From contig URRW01000014.1 in NCBI GenBank assembly GCA_900550285.1, positions 1 to 58,389 on the forward strand: a DNA stretch of 58,389 bases, read 5' to 3'. Positions 49,583 through 58,363 of this stretch are shown in pieces. Both the position numbers and the translations under genes were made by a program. Within the stretch, counting starts at the first letter, position 1; each line of letters starts with the position of its first letter. Source of the DNA: an uncultured Lachnospiraceae bacterium (lineage in GTDB: Bacteria; Bacillota; Clostridia; Lachnospirales; Lachnospiraceae). The notes below the pieces were generated by a model. That model saw only the letters and a program-made list of their open reading frames with translations, searched no databases and was not told where the DNA came from.

Positions 49583-50776
49583 TTAGCCTTTTACAGCTCC
49601 TGCTGATATATCATTTTTTAAATACTTAAATACAAAAGGATATATACATGCAATCGGCACAATTGACATAAGAATGTAGCTCATTTCAATCCCATCCCAG
49701 TAACTGAGCAATTTAGGATTATTCATTGCTACCTCCATCGGATTTAGCCCCATAAAATTCTTGATATACATTGGTACCGGATAAATCGATTTGTTAGAAG
49801 TAACATATAAAATGGAATTATTAATATTATTCCAATAGCTGATCGCCGTAAAAAATCCTACCGTTGCTACCATCGGAGCAGACATAGGCATATATATTTT
49901 AAAAAATATATCCATATTTCTGGCTCCATCCAGTTTTGCCGATTCTTCCAACTCTTCCGGAACCCCTTCAAAGAATCCTTTTAATAAAAGCATATAATAA
50001 ACCATTACAACTGACGGCAAAATCAACGCCCATATTGTATCGATTAATCCCAATGCATTCATAACCAGAATATGCGGAGCTATTCCACCCGAAAACAACA
50101 TTACGATCAAAAAAAATACTGTCATCGTCTTTCTAAGGGGCATATACGGTTTTGAAAGCGGATATGCTGCCATTGCCATTGAAACCACAGAAAGTAATGT
50201 TCCAACTATGGTAATAAAAATAGAGTTACCAAAGGATTTCAAAAATGCTTTGTCCGAAAGAACATAATCCATTGCAAACCAATCAATATCCTTTGGCAAA
50301 ATACTAACCACAGATGCCGGAGAAGAAATTGCTTTTGCAATCACATTTAAAAAAGGTACAACAAAAAATATTATCAATAAAACTGCAATTATCTTTACAA
50401 TAACCTGAAATACAGTTTCATCCTTAAATCTTCCCAGAATATTCGGCATTTTTAAAAGGCATACCCACAGCATTATCATATCATTTCCATTTATCATCGC
50501 CACAGGTATCGTAATACAGGATATAAAAATCCATAAAATCTCTGCCCGATTAAATTTTATATACTTTCTAAAATCTTTAAACAATATCATTCTGTAAATA
50601 CTTTCTGCAAACATAACCAGAAAGCTCATTAAAAATATAATCCTGAATATTCCATGCCACCCTACAGTATGCTGTTTATCTATTACTTCCGTTCCCAAAA
50701 TCAGTAATTGCGACATCAAACAAAATAACAGTAAAACCCTTATAACTCCCTGCTTTGTATCTGCATTTTCCTTCAC
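49583..50776 (-). CDS. LplC-like ABC permease with extra N-terminal helices
   Basis: This 397-residue CUT1-type permease has a usual six-helix core from about residue 110. The EAA loop is EELEESAKLDGARNMDIFFKIYMP. About 110 residues ahead of the core form three to four extra hydrophobic helices (VLLLFCLMSQLLILG, IFRIIFLMSFLVMFAE and others). Normal relatives have about 290 residues. I chose the GTG at 50776 because AGGAGG lies seven bases upstream and directly follows the upstream stop; an ATG at 50794 would overlap the upstream gene. Its partner permease is immediately upstream. Confidence 0.8.
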   Translation of the reverse strand: MKENADTKQGVIRVLLLFCLMSQLLILGTEVIDKQHTVGWHGIFRIIFLMSFLVMFAESIYRMILFKDFRKYIKFNRAEILWIFISCITIPVAMINGNDMIMLWVCLLKMPNILGRFKDETVFQVIVKIIAVLLIIFFVVPFLNVIAKAISSPASVVSILPKDIDWFAMDYVLSDKAFLKSFGNSIFITIVGTLLSVVSMAMAAYPLSKPYMPLRKTMTVFFLIVMLFSGGIAPHILVMNALGLIDTIWALILPSVVMVYYMLLLKGFFEGVPEELEESAKLDGARNMDIFFKIYMPMSAPMVATVGFFTAISYWNNINNSILYVTSNKSIYPVPMYIKNFMGLNPMEVAMNNPKLLSYWDGIEMSYILMSIVPIACIYPFVFKYLKNDISAGAVKG

Positions 50777-50787
50777 AATATCGCCTC

Positions 50788-51741
50788 CTACCATATTGAT
50801 TTGCCCAGCAATTTTTTAGAAACAAAATTTCCTGTCAGTACCATTAAAAGGCCCACTGCCGAATTAAAAAAATCTGCTGCCGCTGACAATGCATATTGCG
50901 GCATCAAAGATGCCTCTCTTACAAGCCGATATGTATATGTCCCCAAAATATCTCCTGATTCCTGAATATATGGCGAATAAAAAACATAAACCTGTTCAAA
51001 TCCCGCATTCATAATATATCCTAATCTTATAATCAGCATAGAAACAATTACCGGTATAATACCCGGCAACGTAATATACCATATCTGCTGCCATTTTGAT
51101 GCCCCATCGATTTTAGCCGCTTCCACCTGATTTCTATCCAAGGCAGTAATTGCTGCTAAATAGGCAATCGTACTCCATCCAATATCTTTCCATGCATTTG
51201 TTAAAATCAACACAAACCGAAATGTAGTGTTATCTGTTGCAAATGCAATTCGTCCATGACCTAAAAAGGCAAGGATATTATTGACTAATCCCGTATCCTT
51301 ATTCAAAATTGTCAAAAAAATTCCGCCGATTGTTGCCCACGACAAAAAATATGGAAGGTACATCGCTATCTGCAAAGATTTTTTTAAAATCTTGCCTCTC
51401 ATTTCATTCAAAATTACCGCCAATATAATCGGCATTGGAAATACAATTACAATTTTTAGCATGCTGATAACTAATGTATTTCTCAATGCATTTAAAAATT
51501 CTTTTTTAGAAAAAATTTTTAAAAAATTATCAAATCCAACCCATTCCGCATTCAAAATACTCTCAACCGGAGATGCTGCACCTAATAGATTCGGATTTTC
51601 TTTAAAAGCCATAATCAGCCCTGACATTGGCAGATATGAAAATATAAGCGCCAGTACTACTGCCGGAATATAAAAAAGAAATAAGTTCCCATATTTTTTA
51701 GTCGAATTTCCAAAATTCTTTATCCTACCGCCTTTTTTCAT
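50788..51741 (-). CDS. LplB-like ABC permease
   Basis: This 317-residue permease of CUT1 type has six helices and the EAA loop VEAAKIDGASKWQQIWYITLPG near residue 215. It works with the LplC-like permease and the downstream-acting solute-binding protein encoded just before it. No ATPase gene is present, as in many CUT1 systems with a shared ATPase. The start at 51741 (MKKGGRIKNFG) follows GGAGAG; ATG codons 12 and 78 bases upstream have weaker sites. Confidence 0.85.
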   Translation of the reverse strand: MKKGGRIKNFGNSTKKYGNLFLFYIPAVVLALIFSYLPMSGLIMAFKENPNLLGAASPVESILNAEWVGFDNFLKIFSKKEFLNALRNTLVISMLKIVIVFPMPIILAVILNEMRGKILKKSLQIAMYLPYFLSWATIGGIFLTILNKDTGLVNNILAFLGHGRIAFATDNTTFRFVLILTNAWKDIGWSTIAYLAAITALDRNQVEAAKIDGASKWQQIWYITLPGIIPVIVSMLIIRLGYIMNAGFEQVYVFYSPYIQESGDILGTYTYRLVREASLMPQYALSAAADFFNSAVGLLMVLTGNFVSKKLLGKSIW

Positions 51742-51848
51742 GCTACTCTCCATTTCACAAACCCTGATGAAGCTATCATGGAAATTTATAGTTTGTAAGT
51801 TGTCAAAAATAATTTCCACAATAGCTTCTCAGCTGTTCTTATACAAAA

Positions 51849-53501
51849 TTATCGAGGTTTAACCATATTAAAACTTTCTCGTGATTCCCATGTACCATAC
51901 CATTTATTAACAGCCTCAATAATAGCCTCTCCTTCATATTCTGCAAATTTACTATGAAGCTCTTCTACAGTTGCGGAAACTCCAGGCTGAAACATTGAGA
52001 GCACCAATAAATTTTTTACTTCTGAATTTGCTGCGGTATAATAATTATCGTATGCGTCTGTCGGAGGCATCAAAACAATGGGATTCTGAATACCGGTTTT
52101 ATCAATATTATAATTAGCTCTCGAAAACATTTTACCCTGCGCAGCCGTTTTTCTTGTTCTGCACAACCAATATTTGCTATAATCCTCTTCTCGTGTTCCA
52201 TCCATAAATTTATCAGAATATCCCTGCTTATCATTAAACGCCGGCAAGATTGGATAATATTCTCCATCCCTTACTTCATATGTTTCTCCCTCTGTGCCCA
52301 AGGTAAGTTCAACAAAAAAGTCCTTATCCAATTTTTTATCAATCCAATCTATAACTGCTGCGGTCTGCTCATCCGTTGTATATACAGGAAATACTGTGTA
52401 ATATGAATATGCCGCCTTTGCAAATACTCTGACCGCTTCAGCATCTCCTCTGCAATCATCCGGTACCAGCGCTGAGATGTATCCTATCGCATCATCTGTT
52501 ACATTAGATGGATCTGCTTCTGTAGAAAGCGCTGTTTCTACTGCATATGCATTCCAATGCGCGATTTTTCCAGCACCTGTCGTCCTCTCCTGTAAAGCCT
52601 TTACCGCCCCTTTATCTTCACTTGTAGACTGGTAATAAATCAATCCGCTGTCATATAAATCTTCCATGTACGTCATATAATCTTCAAATCCCGGCTGATC
52701 TACAATATAAGTTAATGTACCATTTACATCTGCCCATTCCTGATATATTCCAAATGCCGGCAGTATGTTTTCCACATATACGTTATTAACATCTACTGTC
52801 ATCGGATAGCCGCCCTGCGGAACTTTCTCTTTAAAATATAATAGCATTTTCTTAAAATCCGAAGTAGTCATGGAATAACCATTTTCTTCTGATGGTACCG
52901 GAATTTCATCCTCCGGATTCTCCTTATTATATTCTTCCAGCCAATCCTCTCTAAAACAGATGGCAGTATCATTCAATGCCATTGCATCTTTTTGAGGCAC
53001 TCCGTAAATTTCCCCATCTTTTGAAGCTGTAGACCAGCCCAATTCAGAAATCTGCTCTTTCAAATTGGTTGATGCATTTACATACTCCGTAATAGGTCTT
53101 AATGCATCTGAAGCAAGCAATGTATAAAACTCTTCTTTGGAAACCTTTACCCCTTGATAATCCTGTTTCAACATAAAAATATTTGTTACCGCAGTCTGCC
53201 GATCCGCCGCATCTGCCGGTGCCTGCGTATATGTCACATCATATCCCGTATACTCCTGAATTGTTTTTGCAATGTCCAGATCATTAAATTCCTCATCTGA
53301 AATTCCTGCTGCAATCGCATAATAATGAAATGATTCTGCTTTTTCATAATCTTCTAAAGATTTTTCTTCTTCCTCATAAGCCTCGCTTATCGGCTGCTCT
53401 GCATTATTTTCTTTTTCTTCAGCCCCGCATCCGATCATTCCCATCATCATACATCCGGATAATGCAAGAGATAATACCTTTTTCGCTTTACTTCTTTTCA
53501 T
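51849..53501 (-). CDS. Extracellular solute-binding lipoprotein
   Basis: This 550-residue lipoprotein has a lipobox with Cys25 (GMIGCGAEE) and belongs to the large CUT1 solute-binding family similar to LipO. It carries SKDGEIYGVPQKDAM near residue 160 and WLEEYNKENPEDEIPVP, and many Tyr/Trp residues that suit sugar binding. It captures the substrate for the LplB/LplC permeases encoded next. A strong AAGGAGG site precedes the start. Its gene is the first after the repeat-flanked promoter. Confidence 0.9.
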   Translation of the reverse strand: MKRSKAKKVLSLALSGCMMMGMIGCGAEEKENNAEQPISEAYEEEEKSLEDYEKAESFHYYAIAAGISDEEFNDLDIAKTIQEYTGYDVTYTQAPADAADRQTAVTNIFMLKQDYQGVKVSKEEFYTLLASDALRPITEYVNASTNLKEQISELGWSTASKDGEIYGVPQKDAMALNDTAICFREDWLEEYNKENPEDEIPVPSEENGYSMTTSDFKKMLLYFKEKVPQGGYPMTVDVNNVYVENILPAFGIYQEWADVNGTLTYIVDQPGFEDYMTYMEDLYDSGLIYYQSTSEDKGAVKALQERTTGAGKIAHWNAYAVETALSTEADPSNVTDDAIGYISALVPDDCRGDAEAVRVFAKAAYSYYTVFPVYTTDEQTAAVIDWIDKKLDKDFFVELTLGTEGETYEVRDGEYYPILPAFNDKQGYSDKFMDGTREEDYSKYWLCRTRKTAAQGKMFSRANYNIDKTGIQNPIVLMPPTDAYDNYYTAANSEVKNLLVLSMFQPGVSATVEELHSKFAEYEGEAIIEAVNKWYGTWESRESFNMVKPR

Positions 53502-53529
53502 TTCTAATCCTCCTTGTGTTTTTTAACAA

Positions 53530-53613
53530 CAGTTTTGTATTTTTTAGGCAAAACTTATTATTTTTACCATCTTCTTGTGAACGTATTATATCAGTTTGTC
53601 ATTTTTCAGGCAA
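53530..53613 (-). promoter_or_regulatory. Promoter flanked by two 22-nt direct repeats
   Basis: Positions 53592-53613 and 53530-53551 carry the same 22-nt word with four mismatches (18 of 22 identical). Their starts are 62 bp apart, about six helical turns. Between them are TTGCCT (53608-53613) and a perfect TATAAT (53585-53590), spaced 17 bp. One copy covers the -35 and spacer, the other lies in the early transcript. This suits binding of the RpiR protein encoded upstream, with repression by a loop. Confidence 0.75.
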
Positions 53614-53615
53614 TA

Positions 53616-53658
53616 AAATAGCCCCTTTCAGGAAATACTATCCTAAAAGAGACTATTT
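53616..53658 (-). terminator. Terminator after the RpiR regulator gene
   Basis: An 18-bp stem with several G-U pairs has a short TAGTATT-type loop, lying 46 bp beyond the RpiR stop. It ends immediately upstream of the -35 of the next promoter. Confidence 0.7.
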
Positions 53659-53703
53659 AAACAAACTTTGTGAAAATAATTTCAAAATAATGATGAATCC
53701 AGC

Positions 53704-54525
53704 TTATCCATCAATCCGTTTATTCTTTTTCTTTAAAGCAGCCAGCGTCATCTGATACATCTGACTTTTCAGTTTTGTATCATTTCTAAAATAATAGGCA
53801 TAAAAAATATCTGCCAGTACAAGAATCGGAAACTGCGGCGATATTGCCGTTCCTCCATCTAAGTTATGAGATGTTGCAGTATATAATATTACATCACATT
53901 CCACATCTACTTCTTTATTCGCCGTGATCAGTACAACTCCCGCTCCTTTACTCTTTGCCATATGAACCGAATCCACAATAATCTGTGTCGTGCCACTCAA
54001 CGAAATTGCAATCATCAGGCAGTCTTCACCCGCAACCGCAGCAGCCATTTGAATTACCTGTGAGTCTGTTACAGCCTGTATTTCCAATCCAAGCCGCATC
54101 ATCCGGAACGCCATCTCCTGTGCTGCGTATCCCGAACTTCCGATTCCACAGATCAGAACCCTTTTATGCTCTGATAACATTTCTGCAACCTGACGCACCT
54201 TTTCTTCATTCAGCAAACAAAATACCTCTTCCAACAGGCTGCTGTAGGTATATTTTACTTTTTTCGCCAGTTCACTGATGCTGTCCTCATTTATTTGCTC
54301 CTGCAGTTCTTTTTCATAGTCATAAATCAGCTCCCGGTATCCCTTATAACCACATTTTTTTGCAAACCTTGACAGGCTTGCATTTGAAATATATAAGATT
54401 CTGCTGATATTGCGTGCAGAAAAATCAATTCTGGCTTCATTGTTAATGAAAAAGTCGGCAATACTCTGTTCTACAGATGTCATATTCTCATATACTTCCA
54501 TCATCGTATGCTTTACACTTTCCAT
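53704..54525 (-). CDS. RpiR/MurR-family transcriptional regulator
   Basis: This 273-residue regulator has an N-terminal helix-turn-helix (NISRILYISNASLSRFAKKCGYKGYRE, about residues 35-62) and a SIS sugar-phosphate-binding domain (VLICGIGSSGYAAQEMAFRMMRLG near 130, ISLSGTTQIIVDSVHMAKSKG near 175). Family members sense amino-sugar phosphates such as MurNAc-6-P or ManNAc-6-P. It follows the kinase gene and precedes the transporter operon, whose repeated operator is the likely target. GGGAGG precedes the start. Confidence 0.93.
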   Translation of the reverse strand: MESVKHTMMEVYENMTSVEQSIADFFINNEARIDFSARNISRILYISNASLSRFAKKCGYKGYRELIYDYEKELQEQINEDSISELAKKVKYTYSSLLEEVFCLLNEEKVRQVAEMLSEHKRVLICGIGSSGYAAQEMAFRMMRLGLEIQAVTDSQVIQMAAAVAGEDCLMIAISLSGTTQIIVDSVHMAKSKGAGVVLITANKEVDVECDVILYTATSHNLDGGTAISPQFPILVLADIFYAYYFRNDTKLKSQMYQMTLAALKKKNKRIDG

Positions 54526-54550
54526 TCACCAATCCTCCCGTTTCCCTCTT

Positions 54551-55465
54551 TTAAGCCCGAATTTCAACTACCCCCGCCGCACAGCACGCTCCCAGCATCC
54601 CCGCATGATTTCCAAACTGCGCAAAACCCAGCTTTGTTTTTTCCCGTATTTCAGGAATCAGATACCGATCCAGCCCGCTCTCGATCCTCGGGCGCAGATA
54701 ATTCTCCTGTGCAGAAATTCCGCCGCCGATCACCACAATCTCCGGATTGAGCACATAACAAAGGTTCGCAATCCCTTTCGCCAGAATATCGCACATTCTG
54801 TCAATTTCTTCAATGCAGATTTCATTTCCTTTTTGAGCCTGTTCAAAAATCCATTTTCCGGAAATTTCCAGACAATCCTTTGAAACTCTCTTTGCCGTCC
54901 GCTTTACCAGTACCGAAGTTGCCGCCAGCTCCTCAAAGGAGCTTCCATCCATGTGCATATATCCCACTTCACACGCACTGTAAGTATGTCCTTTCAGCAG
55001 CCTTCCGCCCTCTAAAAAAGCGCCGCCGATCCCCGTCCCGACCGTCAGCATCAAAACAGAGGAATATCCTTTTGCCGCTCCCCGATAGGCTTCCGCCATA
55101 GCGGCACAGTTTACATCGTTTTCCACATGACAGGAAATTCCAAAACGCTCCTGCACTTTCCCCGCAATATTCATTCCGGTATAGCCAGGAATCAGGCTTT
55201 CATTTGCTTCTGCAACTACGCCCCTGTCCGAATCGATAATCCCCGCGCTTGAAATACACACCGCCTTCGGATCCGGAATCACATTCAGATATTCTGAAAT
55301 CCGCGCCAGCACAGCGTCCATGATCCCTTCCCCGCCTCTCGGCGTGTCCATGACATCTGTCCTTAAAAAATCCAGATTTTCATCCATGATCCCGGATTTA
55401 ATCGCCGTTCCTCCAATATCAATGCAAATAAATTTCTTCCCTCTTTTGTTTTCCATAGCTTCCAT
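54551..55465 (-). CDS. ROK-family sugar kinase (N-acetylmannosamine kinase-like)
   Basis: This 304-residue kinase phosphorylates a sugar using ATP. The ATP-binding start is FICIDIGGTAIKSGIMDE, the catalytic Asp lies in VENDVNCAAMAEAYRGAA (near residue 118), and LTVGTGIGGAFLEGG follows. The zinc-binding CxCGxxGC motif and the preceding GH are absent; EVGYMHMDGSSFEELAA occupies that place, as in some Firmicutes ROK kinases. Its position with nanE suggests ManNAc as substrate, but glucose or another amino sugar cannot be excluded. The start at 55465 follows AAGGGG; another at 55456 is possible. Confidence 0.85.
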   Translation of the reverse strand: MEAMENKRGKKFICIDIGGTAIKSGIMDENLDFLRTDVMDTPRGGEGIMDAVLARISEYLNVIPDPKAVCISSAGIIDSDRGVVAEANESLIPGYTGMNIAGKVQERFGISCHVENDVNCAAMAEAYRGAAKGYSSVLMLTVGTGIGGAFLEGGRLLKGHTYSACEVGYMHMDGSSFEELAATSVLVKRTAKRVSKDCLEISGKWIFEQAQKGNEICIEEIDRMCDILAKGIANLCYVLNPEIVVIGGGISAQENYLRPRIESGLDRYLIPEIREKTKLGFAQFGNHAGMLGACCAAGVVEIRA

Positions 55466-55480
55466 CCTCTTTCCCCTTTT

Positions 55481-55515
55481 GCAAAAGAGCAGACCCCTCA
55501 CGGGTATCTGCCCTC
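55481..55515 (-). terminator. Terminator after the threonine ammonia-lyase gene
   Basis: GAGGGCAGA pairs with TCTGCTC, with a small bulge, and is followed on the minus strand by TTTTG. It separates ilvA from the ROK kinase. Confidence 0.6.
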
Positions 55516-55592
55516 TTTCTCCTACGCTCCTTCCATCCCGCCCAAAGATCCAAGCGCCCTATGACGCCTCTGCGCCGGGAATCCGAAGCCGA

Positions 55593-56813
55593 TCACATAT
55601 TCGTCTGCACGACCTTCGGCTGATACCCTTCCTGTTCCAGCGCCCGGATGATCTCTTCCTTATGTGCCGTGCCGAAGGTTTCCAGCGTAATGCGCAGCTC
55701 CACCGCCGCGCTTCTGTTGATGGAAACGAACTGGTTATGCGACAGCTTGATCACATTTCCATGCTCCCTTGCCACAACGCCCGCAACCTTGCTTAACTCG
55801 CCCGGCTTGTCCGGAAGCACCACCGAAACGGTAAAGATCCTGTCGCGCAAAATCAGTCCCTGCTGCACCACGGAGGACATCGTGATCACATCCATGTTTC
55901 CGCCGCTCAGGATGGAAACGACGCGCTTGCCCTTCAGATCCAGATGCTTCAATGCCGCGATCGTCAATAAGCCGGAATTTTCCACGACCATCTTGTGGTT
56001 TTCGACCATATCCAAAAAAGCAACGACCAGCTCTGCATCCTCTACCGTGATGATCTCGTCGATATTCTGCTGGATATAAGGGAAAATCTTTTCTCCCGGC
56101 GTCTTGACCGCCGTGCCGTCCGCAATGGTGCTCACGCTCGGCAGCGTTGTCACTTTGCCGTTTTTTAAGGATTCCTGCATACAGTTTGCATTGGCAGGCT
56201 CCACGCCGATCACTTTGATCTTGGGGTTTAACAGTTTTGCAAGGGTGGAAACGCCCGTTGCCAGACCGCCTCCGCCGATCGGTACGAGGATATAATCCAC
56301 AAGCGGCAGCTCCTTGATGATCTCCATCGCGATCGTTCCCTGACCGGTGGCAACCGCCAGATCGTCAAAGGGATGCACGAACGTATAGCCGTGCTCTTCT
56401 GCCAGCTCGTATGCCTTCGCGCATGCCTCGTCGTAAACGTCCCCATACAAAACCACGTCCGCGCCGTAGCCCTTCGTGCGGTTTACCTTGATCAGGGGCG
56501 TCGTGGTCGGCATTACGATCGTCGCTTTTGCGCCATAGCACTTTGCGGCATAGGCAACGCCCTGGGCATGGTTTCCGGCAGAAGCGGCGATCACGCCGCG
56601 GCTTCTTTCCTCTTCGCTTAAGGTGCTCATTTTGTAGTAAGCGCCGCGCACCTTATATGCGCCGGTAAACTGCATGTTTTCAGGCTTGATATACACCTTT
56701 GCCCCGGTTCTTTCGCTGAAATAATCGCTGTAGATCAGCTTTGTCTCAAGCGTTACCCTTTTGACAACCTCCGAGGCCTCCTCAAATTTTTCGAGCGTGA
56801 GCATTTCTTCCAT
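55593..56813 (-). CDS. ilvA: Threonine ammonia-lyase (serine/threonine dehydratase) with ACT domain
   Basis: This 406-residue PLP enzyme deaminates threonine to 2-oxobutanoate. PLP Lys is in FTGAYKVRGAYYKM (residue about 54), the phosphate loop is PIGGGGLATGVSTLAK, and Ser/Gly residues in VSILSGGNMDVI follow. A single C-terminal ACT domain (VVLPDKPGELSKVAGVVARE) is present, which fits a regulated catabolic-type or single-ACT form. I chose the ATG at 56813 (MEEMLTLEKF). ATG codons at 56825 and 56849 are possible, and none has an ideal site. A hairpin lies just upstream. The IS110 element begins within the promoter region. Confidence 0.9.
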   Translation of the reverse strand: MEEMLTLEKFEEASEVVKRVTLETKLIYSDYFSERTGAKVYIKPENMQFTGAYKVRGAYYKMSTLSEEERSRGVIAASAGNHAQGVAYAAKCYGAKATIVMPTTTPLIKVNRTKGYGADVVLYGDVYDEACAKAYELAEEHGYTFVHPFDDLAVATGQGTIAMEIIKELPLVDYILVPIGGGGLATGVSTLAKLLNPKIKVIGVEPANANCMQESLKNGKVTTLPSVSTIADGTAVKTPGEKIFPYIQQNIDEIITVEDAELVVAFLDMVENHKMVVENSGLLTIAALKHLDLKGKRVVSILSGGNMDVITMSSVVQQGLILRDRIFTVSVVLPDKPGELSKVAGVVAREHGNVIKLSHNQFVSINRSAAVELRITLETFGTAHKEEIIRALEQEGYQPKVVQTNM

Positions 56814-56837
56814 CGTTATATTCATTCCTTTCGCTTC

Positions 56838-56882
56838 GCTCAGGCACAAAACGTTATGAAAATGTTTTCCTGAGCTTATTTT
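56838..56882. promoter_or_regulatory. Hairpin upstream of ilvA, terminator-like on the plus strand
   Basis: GCTCAGG pairs with CCTGAGC (56838-56875), with an inner AAAAC/GTTTT pair, and TTATTTTTTC follows on the plus strand. For ilvA on the minus strand it lies in the leader just before the start region. No plus-strand gene upstream needs terminating. It may protect ilvA from transcription or regulate it. The gap 56814-57130 holds this hairpin and the IS110 left-end region. Confidence 0.5.
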
Positions 56883-56939
56883 TTCTTTATAATTCTTCTT
56901 GTAGGGAACTCGGTATACTACAAATCACGAGGAGGTGAG

Positions 56940-57130
56940 TGGGCTGTCCGGCTTGCCGGATGACCGTATTGTTATATGTGTAGACTGTCTTTTCAGGCAC
57001 AAATAAGTGTGACACCAAGCACGAAATCTTATCTCTGTTTAAACAACTTCGTTTATGGCTTAGACAGTCAGTCAATTCCGTCTCTCCCTATAATCTTTAG
57101 CGAACCGCTCCGGTTCTGAAAGGAGTCCCT
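56940..57130 (+). ncRNA. Candidate bridge RNA region of the IS110 element
   Basis: The 190 bases before the transposase contain a hairpin TCCGGCTTGCCGGA (56947-56960) and an 8-bp stem, GACTGTCT (56983-56990) with AGACAGTC (57062-57069), enclosing about 70 nt. IS110 elements express a bridge RNA from this end with separate target-binding and donor-binding loops. The loop sequences were not matched to a target or donor, so this is a candidate only. Confidence 0.45.
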
Positions 57131-58363
57131 ATGGCTTTAAAAATCGTGTACAAAATCTGTTGTGGCATTGATGTCCACAAGACTTTTGTAGTCGCCTGCA
57201 TTGCTTCTACTGACAAGCACGGCGTTACCTCTTACGAGCGCCACCGTTTTTCTACCTACACGAAGGGTTTGAAAAATTTGTTACAATGGCTGCTCGAACA
57301 TAATTGCAAGGATGTCTGTATGGAATCTACTGGTAAATACTGGATTCCTGTGTACAACATCCTTGAAGCTTCCTGCAATATCTGTCTCGCTCATCCTAAA
57401 TATGTCAAGGCTATTCGGGGAAAGAAAACAGATAAGAAAGATGCTCAATGGATTGCGGACTTATACAAGCATGACCTCGTGTCTGGAAGTTTTATTCCGC
57501 CTCTCAAAATTAGACAACTCCGTGACTTGTTTCGTTATCAAATGAAACTCACACAGCTTCAGACTTCCGAGAAAAATCGTTATCAAAATGTTCTAACTTG
57601 GTCTAATCTTCAAATTGCAAGTGTCGTTTCCGATGTTTTCGGAAAAAGTGCTCAAAGTATGATTACAAGTATCCTTGATAATCCTGAAGAACCACTTGAT
57701 ATTCAAGTTCATATGAAAAAGAATATGAAAGCAACCGTTGAAGAATTGACGTTAGCTACTGATTGCGATATTACTCACGAACAAGCGGATAAGTTACGAG
57801 TCATCAAATCTCACTTTGATGCAATCACGTTTTGCAAAAATAATCTAGATGAACTGATCAGAGAACTTGGACAAGAATACGAAAAGCAACAAAAACTTGT
57901 TCAAACTGTTCCTGGATTTAAGAATCCTGAAACAGCTTTACGTGTGCTTTCCGAAATTGGAGTAGATATGAATCAATTTCCAACAGTCGGAAACCTCTGT
58001 TCTTGGGCTGGCGTCGTTCCTGCAAATAACGAAAGTGCTGGTAAGAAATTTTCAACCCGTGTTTCAAAAGGTGGTCAATATCTCAAACCGCTACTTGTTC
58101 AAGTCGCAAACGCTGTCGTTCGGTCTGAGAAGACACCCGAGATTAGAAATAAGTATCTTCAACTCAAAAAACGGAGAGGTCACAAGAAAGCAATTATGGC
58201 GATTTGTCACAGATTGCTCGTTGCGATTTATCACATTTTGAAGAACAATGAGCCTTATAACCCTGAGCTTTATAGTAAAGTGGAGTATATTCCTCCTGAT
58301 AAAACAATTACAATTCAAGAGGCCTCCCGATATGCTCAAAGTCACGGGTTTAAAGTAATATAA
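57131..58363 (+). CDS. IS110-family transposase (DEDD)
   Basis: This 410-residue recombinase has a RuvC-like N-terminal domain with Asp14 (CCGIDVHKTF), Glu65 (CMESTGKYW), and Asp101 and Asp104 (KKTDKKDAQWIADLYK). The C-terminal Tnp_20 domain reads VPGFKNPETALRVLSEIG and WAGVVPANNESAGKKFS, with the candidate catalytic Ser in ANNES. IS110 transposases act with a bridge RNA and leave no duplications. GAAAGGAG precedes the start. The protein appears complete and intact. Confidence 0.95.
   Translation: MALKIVYKICCGIDVHKTFVVACIASTDKHGVTSYERHRFSTYTKGLKNLLQWLLEHNCKDVCMESTGKYWIPVYNILEASCNICLAHPKYVKAIRGKKTDKKDAQWIADLYKHDLVSGSFIPPLKIRQLRDLFRYQMKLTQLQTSEKNRYQNVLTWSNLQIASVVSDVFGKSAQSMITSILDNPEEPLDIQVHMKKNMKATVEELTLATDCDITHEQADKLRVIKSHFDAITFCKNNLDELIRELGQEYEKQQKLVQTVPGFKNPETALRVLSEIGVDMNQFPTVGNLCSWAGVVPANNESAGKKFSTRVSKGGQYLKPLLVQVANAVVRSEKTPEIRNKYLQLKKRRGHKKAIMAICHRLLVAIYHILKNNEPYNPELYSKVEYIPPDKTITIQEASRYAQSHGFKVI

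Noticed and set aside
53770..53780. Partial match to the 22-nt operator inside the RpiR gene
   Set aside because: Only the first 11 bases match and they encode conserved protein sequence; likely chance.
54880..55000. Zinc-binding motif in the ROK kinase
   Set aside because: The CxCGxxGC pattern is absent; the kinase is assigned on its ATP-binding and catalytic motifs instead.
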